From: Sedimentisphaerales bacterium
Lineage (GTDB): Bacteria; Planctomycetota; Phycisphaerae; Sedimentisphaerales; Anaerobacaceae
DNA length: 55,912 bases
Reading direction: 5' to 3'
Assembly: GCA_016932835.1 (NCBI GenBank)
Contig: JAFGCD010000003.1
Span: 1-55,912 of the forward strand
In this document: positions 8,951 to 17,763 of the stretch, piece by piece
Layout: every line of letters starts with the position of its first letter
Numbering within the stretch: position 1 is the stretch's first letter
Program-made: the position numbers and the translations under genes
The notes under the pieces: model-generated
Told to the model about the DNA's origin: nothing
Databases searched by the model: none
Seen by the model: only the letters and a program-made list of their open reading frames with translations

Positions 8951-10267
8951 ATGTCGAGAAGAAAACTTGTGCGGCGATGGCTATGCGGATTGGTTAATGT
9001 CACCTTACTGGTTTCGCTCTGCCCGAAGCCGCGCGCCGCTGCGGCGTCGGTCGGCCCGGCGAAGGCCCTCACTTCGAGGCTCGAAAGGATACTGAATGAG
9101 AATATCGTTCCTTTCTGGCAGAGCAAGGGTCTCGACCTCGAGCACGGCGGCTATACGATCAGCTTCGATGCGAACGGGAAGCTCAGGGCAGGCGGGACCA
9201 AAATGATTGTCACGCAGGCGCGGACCGTCTGGCTTTTTTCAAGACTGGCTCGCGCCGGCTACGGGGACAAAAACCGCCTTGAAGCGGCGGAGTTGGGCTA
9301 TCGCTTCCTTAAAGAGAAGATGTGGGACGAGAAGAACGGGGGATTCTACTGGGAAGTTGATGTCACAGGGGACAAAAAGCTAAAGACCGGCAAGCATCTT
9401 TACGGGCAGGCATTCGGGCTTTATGCGATCTCCGAGTACTATCTCGCAAGCAAGAGGCCGGACGTGCTGGCCTTTGCGAATCGTCTTTTCGAACTGCTGG
9501 AGGCGAAGTGTCACGACAAGGAGTTCGGCGGGTATATCGAATTCTTCAACGCAGACTGGACATCTCCGAGCGGCGATGAGATTTCCTACATGGGCGCACC
9601 GAGCGAACTGAAGCTGATGAATACTCATCTGCATCTGCTCGAAGCGATGACGACATTTTATCGCGCCGGGAATCTGCCTTTGGCTCGCGAGAGACTAATC
9701 GAACTAATCAACATCCAGAGCAACTCCGTCGTGCGAAAACATATCGGCGCATGCACCGACAAATATGACCGCGACTGGAAACCACGGCTCGAAGGCGATT
9801 ATGCCAGAGTCTCTTACGGGCATGATATCGAGAATATCTGGCTTCTCGCGGATGCCTGTAAGGCGGCGGGGATTTCAAACCAGCCTTTTGTCGATTTGTA
9901 TCGCGAACTGTTCGAGTACTCCCTGAAGTACGGCTATGACAGCGACTCAGGCGGTTTTTACGACAGCGGACCATTCAACGCTCCGGCGGACAAGTGCGAG
10001 AAGGTCTGGTGGGTCCAGGCTGAAGCCGTGGTCAGCGCCTTGTATATGCACCGTCTTACCGGGGATAAAAAGTACCTGCCGGTATTCGAGAAGACGCTCG
10101 AATTCATCGAGAAACATTTGGCGGACTGGGAAACCGGCGAATGGCATGGGTCCGTCAGCGCCGAAGGGCGGGCTGGCGGCGACAAGGCCAACGCATGGAA
10201 GGCAGGCTACCACAACGGCAGGGCAATGATCGAATGCCTGCAGATACTGAAGCTGTCGAACAACTGA
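8951..10267 (+). CDS. Exported AGE-family sugar epimerase/isomerase
   Basis: The 438-residue protein belongs to the N-acylglucosamine 2-epimerase / cellobiose 2-epimerase family, an (alpha/alpha)6 barrel. Visible family blocks are FWQSKGLDLEHGGYTISFD near the start, KMIVTQARTVWLFSRL, GGFYWEVD, KHLYGQAFGLYAISEYY, MNTHLHLLEAMT, SYGHDIENIWLLADA, KVWWVQAEAV and a late HNGRAMIECLQ. The catalytic His of GHDIE and of the later blocks are in place. The ATG at 8951 has AGGAAGAG upstream and opens a twin-basic signal-like sequence (MSRRKLVRRWLCG, then a hydrophobic run), so the enzyme is probably periplasmic, which is unusual for the family. The exact sugar is unknown. It converges with the next gene at only 13 bases. 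Confidence 0.85.
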   Translation: MSRRKLVRRWLCGLVNVTLLVSLCPKPRAAAASVGPAKALTSRLERILNENIVPFWQSKGLDLEHGGYTISFDANGKLRAGGTKMIVTQARTVWLFSRLARAGYGDKNRLEAAELGYRFLKEKMWDEKNGGFYWEVDVTGDKKLKTGKHLYGQAFGLYAISEYYLASKRPDVLAFANRLFELLEAKCHDKEFGGYIEFFNADWTSPSGDEISYMGAPSELKLMNTHLHLLEAMTTFYRAGNLPLARERLIELINIQSNSVVRKHIGACTDKYDRDWKPRLEGDYARVSYGHDIENIWLLADACKAAGISNQPFVDLYRELFEYSLKYGYDSDSGGFYDSGPFNAPADKCEKVWWVQAEAVVSALYMHRLTGDKKYLPVFEKTLEFIEKHLADWETGEWHGSVSAEGRAGGDKANAWKAGYHNGRAMIECLQILKLSNN

Positions 10268-10280
10268 CGGCGTTTCTGTG

Positions 10281-12578
10281 CTATCTGTCCTGCGGCGCCG
10301 AGGCGCTCTTTTGCTTGTATATCTCGATTTTTCGGGCTATTTCATGGGCGAAAGAATTGTCGCCGTAAGTCATCGCGAGCCTGAGCGCCTTCTCGGCTTC
10401 GATTACCGCTTCACTGAACCGGGTGTCTTTGGCATAATTCATCGCGATCAAATCGTGGAGCTGCGCCGACGTATCGATCTGCGGGTTCAAAGAGACGGCT
10501 CTGCTCAAGCAGGTCAGAGCCTGATCGAGCTTCCAATTGGCCGCCGAGGCCATTGCCAGTTTGTATTGAAAATCGGCATTGCCGGGGTCGAGCCTAACTG
10601 CTTCAAAGAAATGAGATTCGGCGCTTCCGGAATCGCCGCCGTAAAACAGGGCCTGAGCGAGACTGCTGTGCATTCTTGCGGCATCGTACTGCTTATCCAG
10701 CCCGTTCGGCATTCGTCGCAGGGCTTCGGCAAGATAGCCGGCGGCCTGGTCGAATTTTCGCTGATGCAGCAGAGCCATACCTAAGTCGTGAAGGTTGCGG
10801 GGGTTGTTGGGGTCGCAGGCCATTGCTCTGCTAAGATGCTGCATGCCCCGCTCGTGCATCTGTTTGACATTGTAGTAAAGGAAACCCAACTGGCGATGGG
10901 CGTCGGCATTGTTGGGATTCAGTTCGAGGGCATTTTCGTATTCTGCTATGGCGTTATCGGTATCTCCGGCCTTGAAGAACTCGTTTCCGGCCCGGACATA
11001 AGAGTAATCGTCGAGGAATTCGCCGCGGATTTTGCGTATTGCGGATGTATCTGCATTGACGAACTCCGGTATATTGGCGGCCTTGTCGTGAGCGGTGAAA
11101 TGCTCCAGACACACGGCCGGGGTGCTGAGGCCCTGTTCGTCGATATGAGTCAGGAAAAGCTGGGTATAAGGCGAATTCGCTTTGGAAGAGAACACAAGCC
11201 ATTTGCCGTTCGGCGAGAAGCTGTGCCATGAATTCATACGCGCGGTGTTGGCGCGGAGTTTTCTGGCCCGTCCTCCCTGTGCCGGTATTATGTAAAGTTC
11301 ACTGTCGGCCTGAAGGAGCATGTAACTTCGAGCTTTGCAGAAGACTATCCACTTGCCGTCAGGGGAATACTTCGGGAAGTAGTTGCTCATTCCATTGTTG
11401 GATGCTCCTTCGATTGGTTCGGCCTTTCCGCCTCTGCCGTCGTTGAACGGGACCCTGTATAAATCGAACTTAAAGGGCTTTCCGTCTTCGGTGAATTCCC
11501 TGCATTCCTCCCTGGTCAGCAGCAATTTTCCCCGCCCTTCGGTGTTAGCGAGGTCGTATGCGGGCGCGCGGGCGAAAACGATGTACTTTCCGTCCGGGCT
11601 CCATGCCGGATTGCTCTGGACGAAGTTTGGATCGTCGGCGCCGGGCAGTGCGCTGAATGTTTCGGTTTGCGTATCGTAAACGCACATTATGCCCTTTATT
11701 GGAAAGAACAACTGGGAGAATGCCAGAGGCGGCATCGGCACAAAAACGGACTTATCTTTGACCGTACTGACGACATATCTGCCGTCCGGGGATATCTGGG
11801 AGAGCAGCCCGAATGTCAATTCGCCGTCTTCTTTTTTGTAATCATTCCACGTTATGATGTCACTGGTGGCGAGAATCATTTCCTCGGCGGTCCTTGTGAT
11901 TACATACGAGCCCTTGCTGTTGGCGTAATCAACGTCCATTGCAAGAATTCCGGCATCTTTCGAAAACGAGTGGCAGTTCCCGCAGACCGGCATATTTTCG
12001 AGCACTACGGGAGGCTGGTGCAGCGAAGAGATCGAACCGAAGCGCCAGCAGATGTTGGACGGGTCTTTAACGGCATCGACGAAAGGCAGGTTCACTTCAC
12101 GATAGAATATCGGCGCGGCGACCTTGTCGGCGGACGTTTTGATATCGATTCGTCCGGCACACAGGATGTCTCCGGGAGATTTACGATTGAACCCTATGAT
12201 GGTCACTTTGGCGTTTTTTTCCAGAGATCGCTTTTTAATGGTCTCCCAAACGGCTATCTTCGGTTTCCATTTCGGCTGGTCGGCGAAACAGTTGATTCGT
12301 TCCCGGCCGTCTTCGAATTCGATAGTCACCAGAAATGCGTCGGCTGAGGCGTCGTCGTTTTTCCAGCGAAACACGGGAGGGACAATCTCCGGCGGAAAGA
12401 GCGTGTTATCAAGCGGGTACTCAATAGCCAATCGCCGATGTCCCCCGGAGGCTTCAAATGCCGCCAGTATATCATCCGCGGTTATCTTGCTCCCGGACAG
12501 AGTCACAAAATAAACCGCTGCGGCGACGACAATCGCCGCGACCAGCGCCATTACGGGATTTCGTTTTGACTTGGGCAT
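10281..12578 (-). CDS. Membrane-anchored PD40 propeller with CxxCH haem motif and TPR tail
   Basis: The 765-residue protein has an N-terminal membrane anchor or signal (about 9-27). A beta-sandwich-like domain follows (about 45-160, with PPEIVPPVFRWKN). Then comes a single haem-attachment motif CGNCH at C199, C202 and H203. PD40 propeller blades run from about 230 to 510 (SPDGRYVV, SPDGKYIVFARA, SPDGKWIVFCKA, SPNGKWLVFSSK). At least five TPR units fill residues about 520-745 (AGDTDNAIAEYENALELNPNN and onward). It is the last gene of a five-gene minus-strand block, 41 bases after the preceding propeller gene. Periplasmic location and c-type haem binding are inferred. The function is unknown; the TPR tail suggests a docking or assembly role. 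Confidence 0.8.
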   Translation of the reverse strand: MPKSKRNPVMALVAAIVVAAAVYFVTLSGSKITADDILAAFEASGGHRRLAIEYPLDNTLFPPEIVPPVFRWKNDDASADAFLVTIEFEDGRERINCFADQPKWKPKIAVWETIKKRSLEKNAKVTIIGFNRKSPGDILCAGRIDIKTSADKVAAPIFYREVNLPFVDAVKDPSNICWRFGSISSLHQPPVVLENMPVCGNCHSFSKDAGILAMDVDYANSKGSYVITRTAEEMILATSDIITWNDYKKEDGELTFGLLSQISPDGRYVVSTVKDKSVFVPMPPLAFSQLFFPIKGIMCVYDTQTETFSALPGADDPNFVQSNPAWSPDGKYIVFARAPAYDLANTEGRGKLLLTREECREFTEDGKPFKFDLYRVPFNDGRGGKAEPIEGASNNGMSNYFPKYSPDGKWIVFCKARSYMLLQADSELYIIPAQGGRARKLRANTARMNSWHSFSPNGKWLVFSSKANSPYTQLFLTHIDEQGLSTPAVCLEHFTAHDKAANIPEFVNADTSAIRKIRGEFLDDYSYVRAGNEFFKAGDTDNAIAEYENALELNPNNADAHRQLGFLYYNVKQMHERGMQHLSRAMACDPNNPRNLHDLGMALLHQRKFDQAAGYLAEALRRMPNGLDKQYDAARMHSSLAQALFYGGDSGSAESHFFEAVRLDPGNADFQYKLAMASAANWKLDQALTCLSRAVSLNPQIDTSAQLHDLIAMNYAKDTRFSEAVIEAEKALRLAMTYGDNSFAHEIARKIEIYKQKSASAPQDR

Positions 12579-12619
12579 AGAACCAAACCATCAATTATGA
12601 GTTAACGGTTACGCGTCAT

Positions 12620-14224
12620 TTATTCTCGTTCGGTGTACATGGGTTCCTCAGCGCGGTCTGAGGACTTTGGAGTTGCCCCGGTGACCGGCATATCTACCGC
12701 AATATCGACGGGGCCGCGGACCACCCGGCCGAGCCGTTCTCTGGTGACTGTCACCGGCTCGGCGATGAGTTCCGGAACACTGTATGTCCACAGGCAGGAA
12801 TCATAATAATGGGGGTCTTTCTGGGGCAGCAGCAAAGGCTTATGTGCCCTTCCTTGGCGGTCAAGATAGCTGATGTATGACCTGGTGAATACCCCGCTAT
12901 TTCTCTTGCTGCTGAAGGCGATCCACCTGCTGTTGCTCGAAAAACTGTGCCAGGATTCGCTTTTGTCGCTGTTGGCGCTCAGCCGTCGATACTCGTATCG
13001 GCCGTTTTTGCGGGGGGCTTCGAGGTCGATAATATAGAGATCGCTGCTGCTCTGGTACACAGGGAAACAGCCGTAATCACACATACAGAAGATGAGCCAT
13101 CGGCCGTCGGGACTAATCCTCGGCAACAGGCTCGACAGACCCGTCTGCTCAGCCGAGACAATCGTCTCAAGCTCACCCCATTCGTCGGTTTCGATGTCGT
13201 AGCCGACTCGCACGAGGTCATACTTGATTTGGTCGTAGTTCTCCGGGATCGTATTGTTTTTTTCCCATTGCTTGGGAGCACTGCAAAAATAGAGGTACCG
13301 CCCGTCGGGAGACCAGGCCGGATATGTTTCGAGTCGTTTTTTGTCTGCGATAACCGGGTTTGTTTTCACCCGGCCGCTGTCAAGGAGGTAATACGCCAGC
13401 AGGGAATCGACATCGACAACGTCGCGGACCTCATCCCCGGCGGTATGAAAAAACTGGGTTACATAATTGATGGAATACACCGCCAGTCGTCCGCTCGGAT
13501 GCCATGAGGTATATCCGAATTTCGACCCGATTTTGCTCGCCCGGCCTTGGTCAACCAACAGGGCGCTGCTGCCGTACCTGGGACTGCGGATACCCAGCAG
13601 CATTTTGTCGGTGCGGTTGTTGCAAAACGTATGGCAGTTGAGGCATCCCCCTCCATAGTATCCGTTGTCCAGCACGATTGACTCGGCGAATCCGCGCAGT
13701 TCGCGCTGATAGATACCCATTTTTCTCCATGAGCTGTGAGCCGGATCGATCCGCCTGTAAACAAGGAAGCCGTCTATGTCTTCGACTGCAATCGTATTTA
13801 CCACAGGCTCAAACCGCGTCCACGACATGTCTGTTTTCCCGGTAGAAGCGGCGGAATTGGCGGGTTTGACAAAGATTTCGAAACAAACCTCCTGTCCCCG
13901 GTTCGCCTCAAGGAGCTCGCTCCAGGGACTCACAGGAATTAAGATTTCGGGCGAGGCGCTGGAGACTTCAATATGCGGGCCGTTTTTCGAGTGTATCTTG
14001 ACGCAGTACCTTGAACCGGGTTCTTGTACGGAGAAGTTCAACGGCGCGATGTTCGGAGGAATAACAGCGCCGGCATAATCTGGTCGGATTTTTGGAGCTC
14101 GGCCGGCCGAGGTGAACTTTCCCTCTGAAGGCCTGTCGTCTTTCTCAACGCCCAGGGCGTAGGCGAGGATGCCGATGGCAAAGGCCGCCGCCAATATCCA
14201 GAAGTATCGATATCGCTTTATCAA
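12620..14224 (-). CDS. Membrane-anchored PD40 propeller with CxxCH motif (copy B)
   Basis: The 534-residue protein has one N-terminal membrane segment (about 6-26). A beta-sandwich-like domain follows (PDYAGAVIPPNIAPLNF onward, about 50-150). The haem motif CLNCH sits at C194, C197 and H198, directly followed by a Cys-containing CNNRTDKMLLGIRS. PD40 blades follow (SWHPSGRLAVYS, WSPDGRYLYFCSA, SPDGRWLIFCMC, FSSNSRWIAFSSK). The tail ends in YTERE. It starts with TTG at 14224-14222 overlapping the TGA of the DUF6057 gene, so the two are translationally coupled. It aligns throughout with the protein at 16183-17763, so the pair arose by duplication. The product is probably periplasmic, with haem covalently bound; its role is unknown. 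Confidence 0.8.
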   Translation of the reverse strand: MIKRYRYFWILAAAFAIGILAYALGVEKDDRPSEGKFTSAGRAPKIRPDYAGAVIPPNIAPLNFSVQEPGSRYCVKIHSKNGPHIEVSSASPEILIPVSPWSELLEANRGQEVCFEIFVKPANSAASTGKTDMSWTRFEPVVNTIAVEDIDGFLVYRRIDPAHSSWRKMGIYQRELRGFAESIVLDNGYYGGGCLNCHTFCNNRTDKMLLGIRSPRYGSSALLVDQGRASKIGSKFGYTSWHPSGRLAVYSINYVTQFFHTAGDEVRDVVDVDSLLAYYLLDSGRVKTNPVIADKKRLETYPAWSPDGRYLYFCSAPKQWEKNNTIPENYDQIKYDLVRVGYDIETDEWGELETIVSAEQTGLSSLLPRISPDGRWLIFCMCDYGCFPVYQSSSDLYIIDLEAPRKNGRYEYRRLSANSDKSESWHSFSSNSRWIAFSSKRNSGVFTRSYISYLDRQGRAHKPLLLPQKDPHYYDSCLWTYSVPELIAEPVTVTRERLGRVVRGPVDIAVDMPVTGATPKSSDRAEEPMYTERE

Positions 14225-16128
14225 TTCTTAACCCCGGAGAATCCGTAGAGATCGTAGAAGAAGTAGCTGTCGCCGTATTTAGCGGCCAGTTCGGGAAAAG
14301 CCGCTTCTTTGTCTCTTCCATAGCTTTTGTATATTCGGCTGAAGTCCTCGATTCTGGGCCCTGATTTCGGGCGGCCCCAACTGCCGTCAAGCTCGACGGA
14401 TTTTCCCGTTCTGTAGGCATAGACAAAGAGCGCCTCTTCATACAGCCGGGGAACTTCAGAATATCCCAACTCGTTCAATCTTCGCACCTGTGCGGCAATT
14501 TTTGCCGATTGCTTTGTAAGCAAATACCACGACATCAGATACTCGAAAGCCATGCGGTTTTTATTGTTGCTGTCAAGCAAAGCCAGCATTGCGATCTCAT
14601 TATTAACAAGGACACTGCCGTGGTCTTTTTCGACACGCAGGCCTCGCAGACGTTGAATTTCTTTTTCATTCGACAAGTTCGGGTCGGATTTCAGAATATC
14701 GAGGTATCTGTCGGCCCAGGCAGACTCAAACAGCGTTTTGGCCAAAGCTCCGAGGTAGATTCGGGCCGAGCCAATGTCGCCCTTGACCATGTTCGCCAAG
14801 GCCAGTCCCTTGAGCACAGCCGGACGACGCCCGAACATGCCGATACATTCGGTCAAGTCGTGAACGGCCATATCGACAAGGCCCAGTTCGATTCTGGTAT
14901 CAAACCTGTCCCAGTAGGCGACTTTGTACTTTTCGGCAGTCAGCAGGAAGCTCTCCGGATGCTGCGGATACGCGAACATATCGTAGCCGAGCCGCCCGGT
15001 GTGGTACAGCGCCCGGTTCACCGCATTGCTTATACGGTGGTTTCCCGGATGGCGAGAAGCGCTTTTGAGCAGTTGGGGCCACATCTTAGCCGATGAATAA
15101 TAAGCAACCTCAAACTCAGCCTTGCGTTTGTCGTCATAGCAGGCTATCGCCACGCCAATCGCGACAGCGAGGACTGCGAGGGACTCAATCGACCACCTGA
15201 AGACCGGCCTGGCCGCCCAGAACAGGCGTATACGCATGACCGGTCCGGGGCGTTTCTTTCGGGATGTTTTGGCCTTGCCGCCGCTGTGTTCAGTATCATC
15301 GCAACTTGGTGTACCGAATCTGCGCCACAGGCCCAGCCCAAGAAGCACCAGGGGCGCAAGCAGGTAAATCGCATAGACCATTTCGACAGTCTCAGCCTGA
15401 ATGGTGTGCGTGGCCGTTCTCCAGGAGATGGGGAGCAACTCAGTATAGGCATTGATAATACTGGTTTCGAAAATGAGAACGCCTTCGACATACGGAATAA
15501 GAAGGGCGCATAACAGGCACAGAATTCCCATCAGCGGACGGCGCCTGAGAAGCAGTTCGCAGATAACACAGACCGCCGCGAACAGCAGATATCCCGCGCC
15601 GACAATGTAGTACAGGATTGCCGAGAGAACGATGAAGAAGAACGCATGAGAGAGTCCCGGCTTTGCCGTCGCCCGCAGGTACAGACATGCAGGCAGAAGA
15701 GCCGCGGGGACCACCAAGACGGATGTGAAGTGGTATGTATAACGAGAATAGACCGCCAGCAGTAGAATCGCCGGGACAAAACGCAGGCCGCGAACGGCTG
15801 CGCGGCGAACATCGAAAGTCGTAAGGAGGCAGTCTATGCAGAAGCAAATCGACCAGGCCAGCAAGGTCACCACAATCGCCCCGGCCCAGGAGTAGTAAAA
15901 AAACTGGGCCAGGAATGCGCCGGTGTATTCGATCAGTCCTCCAGGGTATAATGTAAACTGCTTGAAAAACGCCCCGCCACGGAAGAATATCGGGAAATTT
16001 GTTATGACTCCGCCGCCATGATAGATCAGGCGCAAATCGACTCCGAACCATAGATACAGGCAGAAGAGAGCGAAAAAAAACAAGGTTCGGATTCTCCGGG
16101 CCGATAGTCTTTGAAGCAAACCAACCAT
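14221..16128 (-). CDS. DUF6057-like polytopic membrane protein (copy B)
   Basis: The 635-residue protein has about ten membrane helices in residues 15-340 (for example FFFALFCLYLWFGVDLRLIY, then several long hydrophobic stretches). A soluble C-terminal half of helical, TPR-like character follows (about 360-635) with NAVNRALYHTGRLGYDMFAYPQHP and MAFEYLMSWYLL. This is the layout of the DUF6057 family, whose function is unknown. It ends in YGFSGVKN. The next gene starts within its stop codon. The paralogue at 17763-19754 aligns from end to end. The membrane part plus the partner haem-motif propeller suggest a membrane complex; this is inference. Confidence 0.75.
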   Translation of the reverse strand: MVGLLQRLSARRIRTLFFFALFCLYLWFGVDLRLIYHGGGVITNFPIFFRGGAFFKQFTLYPGGLIEYTGAFLAQFFYYSWAGAIVVTLLAWSICFCIDCLLTTFDVRRAAVRGLRFVPAILLLAVYSRYTYHFTSVLVVPAALLPACLYLRATAKPGLSHAFFFIVLSAILYYIVGAGYLLFAAVCVICELLLRRRPLMGILCLLCALLIPYVEGVLIFETSIINAYTELLPISWRTATHTIQAETVEMVYAIYLLAPLVLLGLGLWRRFGTPSCDDTEHSGGKAKTSRKKRPGPVMRIRLFWAARPVFRWSIESLAVLAVAIGVAIACYDDKRKAEFEVAYYSSAKMWPQLLKSASRHPGNHRISNAVNRALYHTGRLGYDMFAYPQHPESFLLTAEKYKVAYWDRFDTRIELGLVDMAVHDLTECIGMFGRRPAVLKGLALANMVKGDIGSARIYLGALAKTLFESAWADRYLDILKSDPNLSNEKEIQRLRGLRVEKDHGSVLVNNEIAMLALLDSNNKNRMAFEYLMSWYLLTKQSAKIAAQVRRLNELGYSEVPRLYEEALFVYAYRTGKSVELDGSWGRPKSGPRIEDFSRIYKSYGRDKEAAFPELAAKYGDSYFFYDLYGFSGVKN

Positions 16129-16182
16129 TAGTCTTACCCTAATACCATATCGGGCATTCGTGTCAAAAAGTTTAGCACCGTA

Positions 16183-17763
16183 TTATTCCCGTTCGGTGTA
16201 CCAGGGCTTTTTTTCGGCTGAACCTGCTTTGGGAGTTGCCATAGTGACAGGCATATCGACCGCGATATCGACGGGACCACGGACGACTCGACCGAGTTTC
16301 TCTTTGACAACCCTTACCGGCTCGGTGACGAGTTCGGGAACACTGTATGTTGTCAGGCAGGAATCGTAATGTGCCGGGTCCTTCTGGGGAAGAACAAAGG
16401 CTTTGTGCACCTTTCCTTCCGTATCAACGTAAGCCAGATATGAGCGAGTGAAAGGCGCACTTCCTTTTTTGCTGCTGAATGCTATCCATCGGCTGTTACT
16501 GGAGAAGCTGTGCCAGGATTCGCTCTGGTCGCTGTTGATGTCGAGTCGGCGACAAGCGGGGCGGTCGCCGGGATTGACCGCATCGAGGTCAACGATGAAA
16601 AGATCGGAGGATGCACGGTAAACGGGAAAGCAGCCGTAATCGCACATACAGAAGATGAGCCATCGCCCGTCGGGACTAATCCGCGGCAGGAGAATAGACA
16701 AGCCGGTGTCCTTGGCCGCCAGGACTGTTTCCAGTTTGCCCCATTTGTCGGTCTCGATGTCGTAGCTTATTCGCATCAGGTCGTACTTGATGTCGTTATA
16801 ATCTACGGGAATTATATTATAAGTTTCCCAGGTTATCGGCGCACTGCAGAAATAGAGGTATTTCCCGTCGGCCGACCAGGCCGGATATGTTTCGAGGCGA
16901 TCCTTCTTCGAGATCGCAGGGATCGTTTTGACCGTCTTTGTGTCGAGCGAGTAGTAGGCGAGGAGTGAATTGAGGTCGAGGACGTCCCGCACTTCCGGCT
17001 GCGAGGTATGGAAAAACTGGTTGACCTGATTGATGGAATATGCCGCCAGTCGGCCGCTGGGATGCCAGGTCGTATAGCCGAATTTCGCGCCGATTTTTTG
17101 GGCCTTGCCGTCGCATTCAAGCAGGGCGGAGCTGCCGTATTGCGAGCTGCGGATTCCCAGCAACATCTTGTCGGTTTTGTTGTTGCAGAAGGCATGGCAG
17201 TTCAGACACCCCTGGGAGAAGTAACTGTTGTCCAATACGAGTGATTCATCGAAGCCGGCGAGGTCACGCTGATAAACGCCGATCTCTTTCCACGCATTGC
17301 ATCCGGGGTGTATCCGCCTGTAAACGAGATAGCCGTCGATATCTTCGGCTGCGACAGCGTTGGTAACAGTCTTGTAGCGACTCCAGTCGCCGCTGCTGTT
17401 TTTGACAAGGATGTCAATATTGATTTGTTTTCCGCGGTTTGCTTCCAGAAGTCTGCGCCAGGGGCTTTTTGGTATTACGATTCCGGCGGATTTGCTGTTC
17501 ACTTCAATTTGATCGCCTTGATGGCCGTTGATTCTTACGCAGTATTGAACGGCCCGCTCCTCGATAAGGAAGTTCATCGGCGCTATATTCGCGGGGATCA
17601 CGACGCCGCAATAGTCCGGGCTCATTCCCGGCAGGCGGGGAATGAGCTTGAGCTTTTCGGTCGATTCCGACGGCCCTGGCGGAACGCTGCAGAGGCAGTA
17701 GATCAGCGCGCCGGCGGCTAAGACGACGAGGATTAACAGCAGAGTTCGATAGCTTCGTTTCAC
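16183..17763 (-). CDS. Membrane-anchored PD40 propeller with CxxCH motif (copy A)
   Basis: The 526-residue paralogue of the protein at 12620-14224 has the same order of parts: one membrane segment (about 6-27), beta-sandwich-like domain (SPDYCGVVIPANIAPMNF), haem motif CLNCH at C186, C189 and H190, then CNNKTDKMLLGIRSS, PD40 blades and a C-terminal YTERE. It starts with GTG at 17763-17761, sharing one base with the TAG of the upstream DUF6057 gene. Extra conserved cysteines occur in the blade FCMCDYGCFPVY in both copies, and these might form a disulphide or bind metal. The protein is predicted periplasmic and haem-binding. No known function. Confidence 0.8.
   Translation of the reverse strand: MKRSYRTLLLILVVLAAGALIYCLCSVPPGPSESTEKLKLIPRLPGMSPDYCGVVIPANIAPMNFLIEERAVQYCVRINGHQGDQIEVNSKSAGIVIPKSPWRRLLEANRGKQINIDILVKNSSGDWSRYKTVTNAVAAEDIDGYLVYRRIHPGCNAWKEIGVYQRDLAGFDESLVLDNSYFSQGCLNCHAFCNNKTDKMLLGIRSSQYGSSALLECDGKAQKIGAKFGYTTWHPSGRLAAYSINQVNQFFHTSQPEVRDVLDLNSLLAYYSLDTKTVKTIPAISKKDRLETYPAWSADGKYLYFCSAPITWETYNIIPVDYNDIKYDLMRISYDIETDKWGKLETVLAAKDTGLSILLPRISPDGRWLIFCMCDYGCFPVYRASSDLFIVDLDAVNPGDRPACRRLDINSDQSESWHSFSSNSRWIAFSSKKGSAPFTRSYLAYVDTEGKVHKAFVLPQKDPAHYDSCLTTYSVPELVTEPVRVVKEKLGRVVRGPVDIAVDMPVTMATPKAGSAEKKPWYTERE

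Noticed and set aside
10268-10280. A terminator between the epimerase and the TPR propeller gene
   Set aside because: Only 13 bases separate the two convergent stops, with no inverted repeat; the transcripts probably overlap.
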